Assembly (NCBI GenBank): GCA_021018995.1
Contig: CM037588.1
Coordinates: forward strand, 83,239,765-83,303,764
Length of the DNA: 64,000 bases
Origin: Chloranthus sessilifolius
Taxonomy: Eukaryota; Streptophyta; Magnoliopsida; Chloranthales; Chloranthaceae
Reading direction: 5' to 3'
The translations under genes and the position numbers were made by a program. Numbering within the stretch: the first letter of the stretch is position 1; every line of letters begins with the position of its first letter. Positions 34,926-46,139 of this stretch are shown here, one piece after another. Under the pieces are notes generated by a model. That model ran no database searches. It saw only the letters and a program-made list of their open reading frames with translations, and had not been told where the DNA came from.

Positions 34926-35459
34926 CAAGGTAGGTCCGGCCTTGTATTGCGTTTTGGATTACGGTCTAGTAATGATTTGGAAAGGAATATAAGTTATTTT
35001 TTTGAAATTCTTGTATCATTGTTTTTTGAACCATGTTCCGATAATGGATGGTCTTTACCGATGGTTCTTTTCGGTTCTTTTTCCATATGGTCTCGTATGG
35101 AATTAGAACCATTACTTTTTGCACTTTTGAAGATATATTTGGGATTTCATCTCTTTTACTTATGATAGCTATGCTCGCTAGTGATGGATTCCGCTTTGTT
35201 TCTACTTTATGCGTGAATATGCTAAGTGTTCCGTTCGGGGTTCGGCCTTAGGGTCGACCCGACGGCCCGAGTCTCGCAGTTAGGAAATCTGGGTTGTCAC
35301 ATTTCAGGTGTTTGTGACTATTGGATCTTGCAAAGGCATAAAAGAGCATAATTAAGGAAAATATGGGAGCATTGGACCAAAGGACCAACGGAAACACCGA
35401 AATCTGTCAAAAGAATTGATTGATTTAGCCACAAGCAAGAGAATGGATATGTCACATGT

Positions 35460-35650
35460 CAGGCTCAATCGATTGAAATTTAGAAATCAATCGATTAAGT
35501 GGATGACAACTATTTCCCTCATAAATTTGAATTTGAACTCAATCAATTGAGATTTAGATTTCAATCGATTGAGATTTAAATTCAAATAAGTCAACCAAAA
35601 TACAAATTTTGAATTCAATCGATTGAATCTTGAAGTTCAATTGATTGACC
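35460..35650 (+). repeat. CAATCGATTG palindrome array in the LARD-like LTR
   Basis: At least six full or near copies of CAATCGATTG. The 3' LTR has the same array (54500-54670), and further copies lie just after the PBS region (36780-36915), so this palindrome also occurs outside the LTR. Confidence 0.75.
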
Positions 35651-35679
35651 TATACATGAAAACTCTTCCATCTGAGCAA

Positions 35680-35687
35680 TATATAAA
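35680..35687 (+). promoter_or_regulatory. LTR TATA box, LARD-like element
   Basis: TATATAAA directly downstream of the palindrome array. The 3' LTR has TATATAAATAG at 54715-54725. Confidence 0.65.
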
Positions 35688-36648
35688 CAGAGTAGGGTTT
35701 AGGGTTTGGGCATGCTTCTTTTAGAGGCCTTCTTAGCCAATTTTCTTAGTCTTTTTCTTAGGTTATTCTTTATTATATTTAGTGCTTAGTTTTAATTTAG
35801 GATAATTACTTTGTAATTAGGAACCAAAGCTTTGTAAGGTTTCGGATCTTTTCCTAAAAGATCCGAGCATTTGACAAATCAAAGAGCATTTTCATAATAG
35901 TTTTGAATATGTGCCTTGCGTGTGGATCGGAGATGAACGGTTAAAACTATTCATTCAAGGAGGAAGCGACCCCTAGATGAATAACTGCTTTATTATTAAT
36001 TCTGTAATTTCTTATCATTATCATTGAATCATTCTGCTAAAAAGTATGTGCTTAATTGAATATCATCGAATGCTCATTTATAGCCGTCGATCTTGGTTAT
36101 CAACGACCATAGAAGGGTCATTCCATCTAGATTTGTTCCTGCAGGCTGATCTAGGCTGTAGAGTGATTGATTCTTACTGCTGTTATTTTGAATTTGAGAT
36201 ACGCTATGCCTTTCACATGATTAATATCGCATTAGGCTGAGTCATAATTTTTGGATAGGGTATGCCGGATCAACAATCGCATTCGCTACGATTCATTTTT
36301 CTTCTTGATAAATAATGGTATATTGACGTGGTATAAAATCATGTGATTAATTGTAGAGAAGTTACAAATCTAGGGTTAGCAGACACCTTGATCATCTTTT
36401 CATTGTTATTTAATTTATCATTATTTTTCTTGTTTAAGCTTTGTTTAGAAATTTTTATTTTTATGTTTGTTTAGTTGTTAATTTTTATCATGACAAAGAT
36501 CTCACCTTTGGTACTTCCTTAGATTCGTTTGATGCTTATAAAAATTAATTAAATTTCATGCTTCCCTGTGGGTTTGACACCCTTGATTTCACCATGCTAA
36601 TAGATCTTGTGCACTTGCAAGGGTACAATTAAAGAATGATCAAGTTTT

Positions 36649-36666
36649 TGGTGCCACTGTCGGGAA
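36649..36666 (+). other. Primer-binding site, tRNA-Asp-like, LARD-like element
   Basis: TGGTGCCACTGTCGGGAA, seven bases after the LTR, alignable with TGGCGCCGTTGCCGGGGA with several changes. It is preceded by the same AGTTTT spacer as in the Athila-like elements. Confidence 0.8.
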
Positions 36667-36962
36667 AGCAACGAAATTTTATTAATTTTTTGGAGTGTTT
36701 ATTTTTTTATTTTTTTAAAATGTTATTTAAGAAAAAAACATGTGGCTCGGACTGTGGTATCTTGTTCACTGTTTTGTCAGTCAATCGATTGATTTGTGAA
36801 ATTCAATCAATTAACTGACACACAAAATCAGAGTAATATTATGTGTATTATGAAAATCAATGGATTGACTAAGAAACAAAAACTTATCAATTTTATGTTT
36901 TAAATCAATCGATCAATTTTTAACAGTAACTATTCGGCAGCCCAATTTGTTTTTATTTAAAG

Positions 36963-36993
<31 letters not shown>

Positions 36994-37770
36994 TAATAAA
37001 AATTTTAAGGATTTTTTTTTAGATTTGTAGGTTTCTTTTAAATTTTTGAATTTTTAAAATTTGAATTTGAATTAAAAATTCGAACTTTGAATTTTGAAAT
37101 TTGAAATTTGAAATTTGAATTTTTAAATTTGAATTTTGAAATTTTAAATTTGAATTTAAATTTGAAATTTGAAATTTGAAATTTGAATTTGAATTTTGAA
37201 ATTTGAATGTTTTAAATTTAAATATTTATTTTTATTTTTAATTGGTAGGATTTTATTTTCTTTCCTTTTTTTTCTTGTTTAAAAATTTGTAGGATTTTCT
37301 TTGTTTTCTTGTGTAGATTTTCTAGGATTGGTAGGATTTTTCTTTCTTTTCTTTTCTTGTGTAGGATTTTATTTTTTTCCTTTCTTTTCTTGTGTAGGAT
37401 TTTTTTTTGGATTTAGAGGAATTGTAGGAGTCCTTTTAGATTTGGAATTTCAAATCGTGATTTTGATTTTCAACTTTTGATTTTGAATTTTGAATTTTGA
37501 ATTTCAAATTTTGACTTTGATTTTCAAATTTTGAATTTGAAAATTTGATTTTGAATTTTGAATTTTGAATTTTGAATTTGATATTTGAATTTGAATTTTG
37601 AATTTTGAATTTAAATTTGAAGTTTTGAATTTAAATTTGAAAATTGAAAATTTGAAATTTAAAATTTGATTTTGAATTTTTAAAATTTTGGATTTTTAGG
37701 ATTTGTAGTTTTTTTAGTTTATTGCCATTTTATTAGTAATTTTCTAATTATAGTTTACTTGTTCCCTGAT
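36667..37770 (+). repeat. AT-rich leader with AATTTGAATTT low-complexity blocks
   Basis: Three parts are seen: AAT triplets at about 36966-36992, a block of AATTTGAAATTTG units at about 37060-37210 and another at about 37440-37680. Pyrimidine runs with TTTTCTTGTGTAGGATTTT units lie between them (37250-37420). No gag or other gene is visible. Confidence 0.8.
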
Positions 37771-38445
37771 TTGGAGATCGAGATCAAATCTACCAAGGCT
37801 TCGAAGGAGACGCCCGCGAGAGGCCAAGGTACGCACCTTTGCTTCTAGATTTAGTTAGCATTTTGTAGATGTATTTTCATTTTTTAGTTTTTGATTATGC
37901 GAGATGGAGTTTCCTATAAATTCGATGTCCCCATCTTTCGATGAGTTTAACTATGAGACTCCATTCTCATATTTTTTTGACTATCCTATTATTATTTTAA
38001 TATTTATGATTTTGTGCAATGAGAATATAGCACCACTTAAGTTTCGGGGTGGTGTACTCAAATGTGTGGTTCTTGATTTTGCGGTATACATTTAACCACA
38101 TTTTATATGCACATTCAATACCATTTTTTAAGAAAAAAAATACCATCACGGTTTATTTTTTGGCGTAGTTTTCAAACTTTAGTCACTGATGCATGAAAAT
38201 TTTAATTTTTAAATATTTATGTCATGGTAAAATTGTTGTTGTTTAGGATAAATAACTCCATTGTGAATATTTAAAGATTTGTTTGAAATTTATGCTTAGA
38301 AAAAAAATTTGCACCTTCGCCATGCTTAGGTCCAAAAATCAAAAGGTTAGTTCAAATTTGAAATTCTAGGATCCTAAGAAAGACTAAACATCATGAGCTT
38401 TGGAACTTTTTCCTCGTTCTTGATAAGTGCTAAAATAAATTCGGA
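37771..38445 (+). other. Internal non-coding part of the LARD-like element with a short ORF
   Basis: A GC-richer island (37773-37840) precedes an open frame of 63 codons at 37904-38095. I do not recognise the product, and it overlaps the PPT-like tract at 38039, so translation is doubtful. The rest is AT-rich. It ends at element D's target site GTATC (38446-38450). Confidence 0.45.
38039..38054 (+). other. Internal PPT-like tract, LARD-like element (degraded)
   Basis: AAGTTTCGGGGTGGTG, preceded by CAATGAGAATATAGCACCACTT, which lines up with CAATGAGGACACTG.. in element A. After removing element D it lies about 1.8 kb before the 3' LTR. Confidence 0.5.
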
Positions 38446-38734
38446 GTATCTGTTAAGAACTGGAAAATACCATTTTCCACCCCTTAACCTGGGTCTTGAT
38501 GGACCTTTGAGAGATCTAAATAAGTATTTTAAGTGCTTATTTCACAGCTAACAATAAAGGCAGGCTTAACCTTGAAAGCAGCCTAAAAGTGCCAAAAATA
38601 TGAGAACTCCAGTGAAACGAATGGAAGAAAGAGAAGGGACAAACTCACTGGCTGGCAAGATGCATAAACCAAAGAGGACAAAGGCCTAATCTCAACCTGG
38701 AAGGAGGATTGGAAGCTATTCGAACATCAAAAGG

Positions 38735-38990
38735 CAGTACAAATTGCTTTTCGAAAAGAACCTGAAATTTTCGAAAAGAATCAGAAATCTGCGAAAAGTA
38801 CTAAAAGCTCCAGGTTTGGTTTTCGAAGAGAATCTGAACTCTTCGAAAGGATTTTTGAACTTTTCGAAAAGAAGAGAACCCCTTACGAACAGCACCAGAC
38901 CTATACGAAAAGAGCTTCAGAAGCCACAGAACTTTACAAAAAGTTCTCCAAACTGTGCGAAATGGTATTATGAAGATTCCCAGCATCTGC
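38735..38990 (+). repeat. CTTTTCGAAAAG palindrome array, LTR of element D
   Basis: About ten copies or variants of TTTTCGAAAAG. The 3' LTR repeats it (51250-51475), and a third, independent array lies upstream of ORF2 (46140-46440). Confidence 0.78.
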
Positions 38991-39319
38991 AAGGGTAATT
39001 CAGTAATCTCTGCATGTGCCCCAATGCATTCAAAAACCTAGGGATATTCCAGAAGATTCTGAGCACGAACCAAAGGCATATTCCACCCCATGTGAACACT
39101 CGAAAATGAGATTACTTGGCGGGAACTTCTAGAAGCTCTAACTGATTTTTGAATTACATAACAAAATTGATGCTTTTGTCACCGGATTGGTTGAACCAGA
39201 TCAAGCAGTTCTGATTGGCCAAAACAGATCTGGATCCTTGCGCTCGACTCCTATTGGTGGATACTGATCCAACCAATTTTGATTGGTTGATACACATCTG
39301 AGCTAGACTTGGGGAAAAC

Positions 39320-39327
39320 TATAAATA
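39320..39327 (+). promoter_or_regulatory. LTR TATA box, element D (5' LTR)
   Basis: TATAAATA, shared with element C at the same relative place; 3' LTR copy at 51829-51836. Confidence 0.68.
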
Positions 39328-39766
39328 GATAAACAATTTGCCCAATTTGGGTATCCAGATTTTGAGTTTCATTTCTATTCCCCCATTTTCATTTCGGATA
39401 GCTTGTCTGAAACTCCTGTAATAGCCTAGCTTTTATTTGTACTTGAGAGCTATGAGATAATTCTGTAATTCAAGAAAGAATTGTGTTCAAGACTACAAAT
39501 CTGAGAGCTGTTAAGCTGAGCTCTGTAATTGTAATGGTGAATTTGAAAAGGTTGCTGTGAACCATATGTTCTCAATTGGATTCGTGTTAAGGGTTCTTTG
39601 TGATCTCCTGATTGCACTAGACTCCTCCTTTAGATTTACTATTTTTCAAGCAATTTCCCTTAATTCATTACTCCTGTGAAAATTAGCGTTTGTAACCTAA
39701 CTTTTTCACAGCATTTGTAGTGATATTCTCGTTCTGAATTGAGGGTCCAGATTAAAGACTATTGGA

Positions 39767-39796
39767 TGGTCTGTGTCCATTAAAGTGGACAGACCA
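39767..39796 (+). other. Conserved hairpin in the transcribed part of the LTR, element D
   Basis: TGGTCTGTGTCCA and TGGACAGACCA pair with a single bulged base around a TTAAAG loop. The 3' LTR copy is at 52273-52302. Counterparts are in elements B (three per LTR) and C. Confidence 0.65.
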
Positions 39797-40325
39797 TAGC
39801 CATAAGCTTAACTCTAATCCTTGACTTAGATTACTTTCTCTTGCATCTGTGTTTGTAGCCAGATGAAGATTGGATCATATCTCATTTGATCTACATTTAG
39901 CCTCATTTTGCACTAAGTATTAAATCAAAGTTAGATATTATTTCTCCATTCTTATTAATTTACATCAAATCTCCCCAACTCGGATTTGGATCATTTAGTT
40001 TAATGTTTACTTTTATCATATAGTTAATGTGACAAATTCAACCTCCCATCTTATGTGCTTTATAGATAGGATTAGAGGTCAGAACTGATAGCTCTGATCT
40101 GAAGGTTTATCTTACATTTTAAATCAATTCCCTGTGGACAATCTTTTACTCACTTACATTTAAAACTTGCTACAATTGGCCCTGATCTTGCAGGCTAATT
40201 AAGTTCTCTCTGTGCTGATATTTTCTTATTCTTTTTAATTTTCCAAATTCAGTACAATTCATCATCTGTAAGTCGGTTTTCAAAACACAAATAAATCATG
40301 CACATTTAGAACAGCAACAAGTTTT

Positions 40326-40343
40326 TAGCGCCGTTGCCGGGGA
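40326..40343 (+). other. Primer-binding site, tRNA-Asp type, element D
   Basis: TAGCGCCGTTGCCGGGGA; the second base is A where element C has G. This G-to-A change in the first bases of the site could weaken primer pairing. Confidence 0.88.
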
Positions 40344-40512
40344 ATTTACTTTGAAATTGGTAGACCTAAGTTTTTTTTTTATTTACATCAGTGTTAACTA
40401 TTCTATTATTTAAATCTGTGCAATTATCTTATACATTGTGAGCGTGGAATCTACTTTGAAAGGAATACTGAAGGTTTGCTGTGCATAAGTTGATTTTCGG
40501 TTTCTGTGTTGT

Positions 40513-41595
40513 ATGTTTGGTAGGAGGACTCTCAATCCTGAGATTGTTCCTCTGAATTTAGAAGTTGAAAGGATATTAAGAACCAGACAAACATCACAGA
40601 ATTTTCCTGAAACTGCTACTATGGGTGAAGAACCTAGACTTTTAAGGGATTACTTTGCACCTGGTACATATAATTCTCCATTTTACATTCAATTTCCTAC
40701 TCTCAAATCATCAACTATCCAGATGCTTCCTTCCTTTCATGGTTTGAGTAAGGAAGATCCATACAAGCATGTGGATGAATTTTTGTCCCTTTGTACAACA
40801 TTCAACATAGCTGGACTGGGTCCAGAGGCAACCAAGCTTAGGCTCTTTCCTTTTTCATTAAAGGACAAAGCTAGAGCATGGCTGTCCATGTTGCCACCAA
40901 ACAGCATCACTTCTTGGAATGATTTGTAATGCCAGTTTTTAGCCAAATACTTCCCTATGTCTAAGACCAGCCAATTGAGACAAAATATTGTTTCCTTCTC
41001 ACAACAATCAACTGAAACTTTTCATGAAGCATGGGAAAGGTTTAATGAACTTTTAAGGAAATGTCATCATCATCAAATTCCCCGATGGCAGCTTGTTCAA
41101 AGTTTCTATCAAGGAATTGATCAAAAGGGCAAGAATATGGTAGATGCTTCTTGTGGAGGCACCTATTTGCAGAAAACAGTTGAGGAGGTCTGGGATCTAT
41201 TTGAAGTGATTGGTGAAAATTCAACTCAACAAGAATCTTTGTCGAGAGACATTGAGATTCCTGCTCGGTTGAACAATCAGCAAACCACCAAGGGAAAGAT
41301 TTATGAGGTGAATGAATTGGAAAGGAAAATGGATAATTTGACCACTAAGTTTGATAGATTGATGGATTCACTTAAAAATCCAATGGTTGCAAGAATAGAG
41401 GAGGCATGTCTGATATGCCAATCTCTTACTCATTCACTTGATCAATGTCCAGCTGCACCACAATTACTAGATTTAGTGGTGGAGCAAGCTCATGCTGCCC
41501 AATCATTTGGACAGATGCAGTCAAATGAATATGCATGGAGAGGGCACCCCAATTTAAGGTGGAGCCAAGGCAATTATGAATCACAACAGCAGTAG
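40513..41595 (+). pseudogene. gag of element D, one internal stop
   Basis: Starts at ATG 40513 (MFGRRTLNP). The gag core spans about 40730-41200 with FHGLSKEDPYKH, LRLFPFSL, AWLSMLP and FHEAWERFNELL. A canonical zinc knuckle CLICQSLTHSLDQC (CX2CX4HX4C) is at 41408-41449. A coiled segment (ELERKMDNLTTKFDRLMDSL) precedes it. The only break up to 41592 is TAA at 40927, where element B has CAA (Gln), so this is a C-to-T change. The frame then meets TAG at 41593. Gag would assemble the particle and package the RNA. Confidence 0.92.
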
Positions 41596-42246
41596 CAACC
41601 AAGGAACCAATTACCTTTCAAAATTGCTCAGTCTTATTAGTAGAATTTTTATACCAAGCCAAATTTTCAGCAGCCCATTCCACAACAACCTGTACAGCAA
41701 TCTGCTCTAGTTCAAACCCCTTCTAGATCCCCTTCTTTTGAAGATCAAGTTCTAAATTCACTCCAGAATTTAGGGTCTTTAACTCAGACTGTAAACTTTC
41801 ATAGTCAGAGCATAAAGAAGATTGAAGAAATATTGGGTCAACTTTCAAATACTTTGGCCAAAAGAGAGGAAGGCAGGTTACCTAGCCAACCTTTGAACAA
41901 TCCTAAAGGATAGTTCATGGTTGGAGAGGCTTCTGTTTCACATGAAGAAGTAAAAGCTGTCACTACTTTGAGAAGTGGAAGAGTTGAAAATAACAATGTG
42001 GGTACTGAAAAGGAAGAAGAAAAAATTGAGGAAACTGCTAGAGATATGCAGCAGGAGCAGCATGATGTTAGCATTGGGGGTGCTGATGTACCTCAGAAAA
42101 ATAAAAAGAATAAAAAATAGAAAAATCAAAAATATTTTAATGATGTTTCTAAAGCAGTAAATGAAGGACTAGTTCCTCATTTTCTATTTCCCCATGCCAT
42201 AAAATCTGCATCCCCTTTTGATAAAGGGAATACAAAAATAGATGAA
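41596..42246 (+). pseudogene. gag-protease linker of element D, broken
   Basis: Gln/Pro-rich coding traces with several TAG codons in runs of CAG. It contains the Athila motif GEASVSHEEVKAVTTLRSGR (about 41920-41980), then a Lys/Glu-rich stretch and the segment PHAIKSASPFDKGN (about 42195). The part from 41917 to 42120 is open and was probably the gag C-terminus and linker. Confidence 0.75.
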
Positions 42247-43149
42247 ATGATGGAGACTTTCAAGCAAGTCAAGATAAATCTACCTTTGCTTGATGCAATC
42301 AAACAGATCCCAGCATATGCAAAATTTTTGAAAGATATTTGCACTCACAAAAGACAATCTAGGATACAATTATCCAAGAAGGTTTTTGCTGTGGAAAGAG
42401 TTAATCAGGTTTTGTTCATTACCACACCTCCTAAATTTCAAGATCCTGGAATCCCCACAATCCCTTGCGTTATTGGGGAGCATACCATTGAAAAGGCTTT
42501 ATTAGATTTGGGTGCTAGTGTCAACCTGCTTCCATATTCTGTATATGAGAAACTAGGTTTGGGAGAGTTAAAACCCTCTCATGTGGTGTTACAACTAGCA
42601 GACAGATCTGAAAGAAAGCCAGTTGGGATGATTAAGGATGTGTTGGTAGGAGTAGATAAGTTTTTCTACCCTCCTGATTTTCTAGTATTAGACATGGAAC
42701 CTACAAAAAACAAAACTTCCATCCCTATCATTTTGGGGAGACCATTCCTGGCTACAACCAATGCTTGCATTCAGTGCAGGTCTGGTATTATGGAAGTCTC
42801 TTTTGGAAATATGAAGGTGAAGTTAAATGTTTACAATGCAGTCACACAGCCTCAATTCAGTTCTGAGGAGTGTTTTCTTGTTGATCTGTTGGCTGAACTG
42901 GTAGAAGAGACTTTACCACAGTTTTTGCAATATAAAGATTTAACCACAGATTTTAAAAATGTTTGGAGAAATGCTCTGGAAGAGACAGCTGGTGCCTCAA
43001 AGACTGAGGAGGTCAGAGCTGTGCAGGAAACTCAGGAAAAAATAGTAAGGTTTTCTTCATGGAAACCTGCTATTCTTCCTCTTCCACAAACAGCCAAGGT
43101 ACCTTTGTTACCTTCTTTACTCAGCCCACCTGATGCAGAGCTGAAATAG
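42247..43149 (+). pseudogene. Protease of element D
   Basis: An open stretch of 300 codons. It has the lineage segment FKQVKINLPLLDAIKQIPAYAKFLKD, then the active-site block LLDLGASVNLLPYSVYEKLGLG (about 42502-42565), where DLGA takes the place of DTGA/DSGA, and the C-terminal ILGRPFLATTNACI (about 42735). After it comes the spacer with ILPLPQTAKVPLLPS. It ends at TAG 43147, where element B has CAA, again fitting C-to-T. It would process the polyprotein. The Leu next to the catalytic Asp is shared by B, so it is a lineage trait rather than damage. Confidence 0.9.
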
Positions 43150-44231
43150 TTGCCAGAAAATTTGAAATATGTGTTTTTAGGTGACCATAAAATATTACCT
43201 GTGATTATTTCTTCCTCCCTCACTGAGGAGCAGGAGGAAGAGCTGTTGATTGTATTGAAACAGCATAAGAGGGCAATTAATTTGGACTATTCTTTGATTT
43301 AGGAGGAATCAGTCCAGCTGTTTGCATACATAAAATTCATTTGGAAGAAGATGAAAAGCCTTCTAGAGAAATGCAAAGAAGGCTGAATCCTCATATGCAA
43401 GAAGTGATCATGAACGAGGTTGTTAAGTTGTTGGATGCAGGGGTCATTTACCCCATCTCGAATTCAGCTTGGGTGGCACCTACACAGGTGGTACCTAAGA
43501 AATCAGGAATTACTGTGGTAACCTCATATTATGGTGAGCTCATTTCAACCAGACAAACCACTGGTTGGCGGGTCTGTATTGATTACAGAAAGCTCAATAC
43601 AATGACCAAAAAAGACCATTTCCCTCTTCCATTCATTGATCAAATTTTAGATAAGCTAGCAGGAAAAACTTATTATTATTTTCTTGATGGTTACTCTGGT
43701 TACAACCAGATTCCTATGTATCCACAAGATCAGGAAAAGACTACATTCACTTGCCCCTTTGGCACTTTTGTCTATAGGAGGATGCCTTTTGGTCATTGTA
43801 ATGCCCCTGCTACCTTTCAAAGATGCATGTACTCCATTTTCTCTGATATGATTGACCAATTTATGGAGATTTTTATGGATGATTTTTCAATATATGGAGA
43901 CAGTTTTGCCCAATGTTTAGATCATCTCAGCCTGGTGTTACAGAGATGTGAAGAAACCAATCTAACTTTGAGCTGGGAGAAGAGCCATTTCATGGTCACT
44001 CAAGGCATTGTCCTTGGTCATGTTGTCTCCCACAAAGGCATTGAGGTGGACAGAGCAAAAATTGATTTAATTGCACATTTGCCTCCTCCCAAAGCATTAA
44101 ACAAATCGAAGTTTTACGGGGCATCTTTGGATTTCTGAAGGTTCATTAAGGACTTGATAAAATATCCAAGCCTCTTTGCCATTTATTGCCTAGATGTTCC
44201 TTTGTTTTCAATAATGAATGCTTGAAGCATT
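43150..44231 (+). pseudogene. Reverse transcriptase of element D
   Basis: After one frame change near 43300, the frame 43341-44138 is open. Motifs: VIYPISNSAWVAPTQ (43447), WRVCIDYRKLN (about 43568), FPLPFIDQILDKLAG (43620), FLDGYSGYNQIP, RRMPFGHCNAPATF, and the catalytic box FMDD at 43872-43883, intact. The connection part includes VLGHVVSHKGIEVD. It then degrades: small deletions at about 44100-44240 remove part of the tether to RNase H. Of the three RTs here only this one keeps both catalytic Asp residues. The enzyme would copy element RNA into cDNA. Confidence 0.92.
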
Positions 44232-44249
44232 TGAATTCTTAAAAATTGT

Positions 44250-44936
44250 TTGATTTCGGCTCAATACTACGGTCTCAGTTATTCCTTTGCCTTTTTGGTG
44301 ATGTGTGATGCATCAGATTATGCTTTGGGAGCTGTTCTTGGACTGAGAAAGGATAAGCTGCCTCATGTCATAGCTTATGCCAGTAGATCAATGATTGATG
44401 CACAGCTCAATTACAAAACAACTGAGAAGGAGCTGCTGGCAATTATTTTTGCTTTGGAGAAATTCAGGTCATATATTTTGGGTTCACAGATTGTGCTGCT
44501 CACTAACCACTCAGCCTTGAAATACCTTCTGTCTAAGAAGGATACCAAACCAAGATTAATCAGGTGGATCCTCCTATTACAGGAGTTTGATTTACATATT
44601 AAAGATAAAAAGGGTGTGGAAAATGTAGTGCTTGACCACTTGTCGAGAATTCTAACTACTGAGATTGATAGGCTGCCTATCAATGAATCTTTTCCTGACG
44701 AGCAACTTTTTGCGATTAGTACACACACCCCTTGGTTTGCCAATATAGTCAACTTTTTGGCTATTGGAAGAACTCCTCAATACTGGAATAAAATGGATAA
44801 AGATCTTTTCTTCTCAAAGGTTAAATATTTTATTTGGGAGGATCCTTATCTGTTCAAGATTTGTGCAGACCAAATAATTAGAAGATGTGTCCTTGAAAAA
44901 GACTTTTATAGCATACTTTCCATGTGCCATGAATAG
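44250..44936 (+). pseudogene. RNase H and start of integrase, element D
   Basis: RNase H begins at CDASDYALGAVLG (about 44307, first catalytic Asp), with TEKELLAIIFALEKFR (Glu) and LLTNHSALKYLL, where family members usually have a TDH motif; here TNH replaces the Asp. It ends near DHLSRI (about 44633). The integrase N-terminal extension follows (WEDPYLFKICADQIIRRCV). The frame ends at TAG 44934, where element B has CAA. RNase H would remove the RNA strand. Confidence 0.88.
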
Positions 44937-46022
44937 GCCTATGGAGGCCATTTTAGTGGAAACAAGACTGCTACAATGATTTTGCAGTGCGGATTTTATT
45001 GGCCTACACTTTTCAAAGATGCACTGCAGCACTGTAAGTCTTGTCAGAACTGTCAGAGATTGGGTAGCATTTCCAAGAGAAACTCAATGCCTTTACAGCC
45101 CATTTTGGTAGTTGAATTGTTTGATATTTGGGGGATAGATTTTATGGGTCCCTTTCCTCCTTCAAATGGTTGTAATTTCATCTTAGTAGCTGTGGATTAT
45201 GTATCCAAATGGGATGAAGCCACAGCTACTAAAACCAATGATCATAGAGTTGTCCTAAAATTTTTAAAAGACAACATTTTTTCCAGGTTTGGTTCCCCCA
45301 GAGCTATTATCAATGATGGGGGAAGCCATTTTTGTAATAAGCATTTTGAAGCTTTATTGAAAAAGTACTCTGTGACTCATAGAGTAGGTACTCCATATCA
45401 TCCACAGACCAGTGGACAAGTGGAGATTTCCAATAGAGAAATCGAACATATTCTGGAAAAGACTGTGAAGAAGGACAGAAAGGATTGGTCTTTTAAACTG
45501 AATGATGCATTATGGGCATATAGGATAGCCTATAAAACCCCAATTGGCATGTCTCCATTCAGATTGGTCTATGGCAAAGCATGCCATTTACCAGTGGAGT
45601 TAGAATATAAGGCCTTTTGGGCTATTAAAACCTTAAACATGGATCTTACTACTGCTGGTAATCACAGGAAACTGTAGCTTGCTGAGTTGGAGGAGTTGAG
45701 AATGGATGCATACACCAATGCAAGATCTTACAAAGAAAAGGTTAAAGCTTTCTATGACAAAAATATGCTGAGAAGAGAGTTCATAGCTGGCTCTAAGGTA
45801 TGGCTATTTAACTCAAAACTTAAGTTTTTTTCTGAAAAGCTGAGATCCAGATGGGAAGGGCCATATACTGTCATTCATGCATCTCCTTCTGGGGCTGTTG
45901 AAATTTTGGACCCAAGTGATGGGAGAACCTTGAAAGTAAATGGTCAGAGGCTCAAACCATGCATTGAAAATACCTTGGAGCCTGTGCTGACCATCTACCA
46001 TCAAGAGCCTCCACAAATCTGA
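44937..46022 (+). pseudogene. Integrase of element D
   Basis: Zinc-binding His residues lie around AYGGHF (44938) and the Cys pair in [11 protein letters not shown] (about 45037). Catalytic residues: Asp in GIDFMGPF (45138), Asp in INDGGSHF (about 45311), Glu in [10 protein letters not shown] (about 45412), giving a normal D,D-35-E spacing. The C-terminal domain has [18 protein letters not shown] and the terminal [17 protein letters not shown]. One TAG at 45675 replaces a CAA present in B. The product ends at TGA 46020-46022. It would join element cDNA to chromosomal DNA. Confidence 0.92.
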
Positions 46023-46139
46023 TGTTAAACAACTGTATCATATGTATTTTACTCATGTTGTTTTGTAATTTTTGCATAGTTTCTTTCCCTCTGTTTTTAG
46101 TCATGTTTACACTCAATTCGAGAAGTTTATAATATGTGA

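Larger units (their letters stand above)
21719..35301 (+). repeat. Tekay-like solo LTR, split by element B
   Basis: Starts TGTAACGTCTTG and ends GGTTGTCACA, flanked by exact TTTCA copies (21714-21718 and 35302-35306). Pieces 21719-23862 and about 34931-35301 make some 2.5 kb with no internal coding region, so it is a solo LTR left by recombination between two LTRs. Blocks such as GGATATCCGTGAC and TTCATATGAGCGACGATGG match the Tekay LTR at 1415. Confidence 0.85.
21618..36642 (+). repeat. 5' LTR of the LARD-like element, split by a solo LTR
   Basis: Pieces 21618-21718 and 35302-36642 together make about 1.44 kb. The copy starts TAATCTGTACC, where the 3' LTR has TGATCTGTGTC, so the terminal TG has decayed to TA. 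It ends GAATGATCA next to the PBS. It is longer than the 3' LTR mainly because the latter lacks about 110 bases near 55150-55190. Confidence 0.88.
38451..40319 (+). repeat. 5' LTR of element D
   Basis: 1869 bp. Holds the CTTTTCGAAAAG array (38735-38990), TATA box (39320-39327) and the conserved hairpin (39767-39796). Confidence 0.93.
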
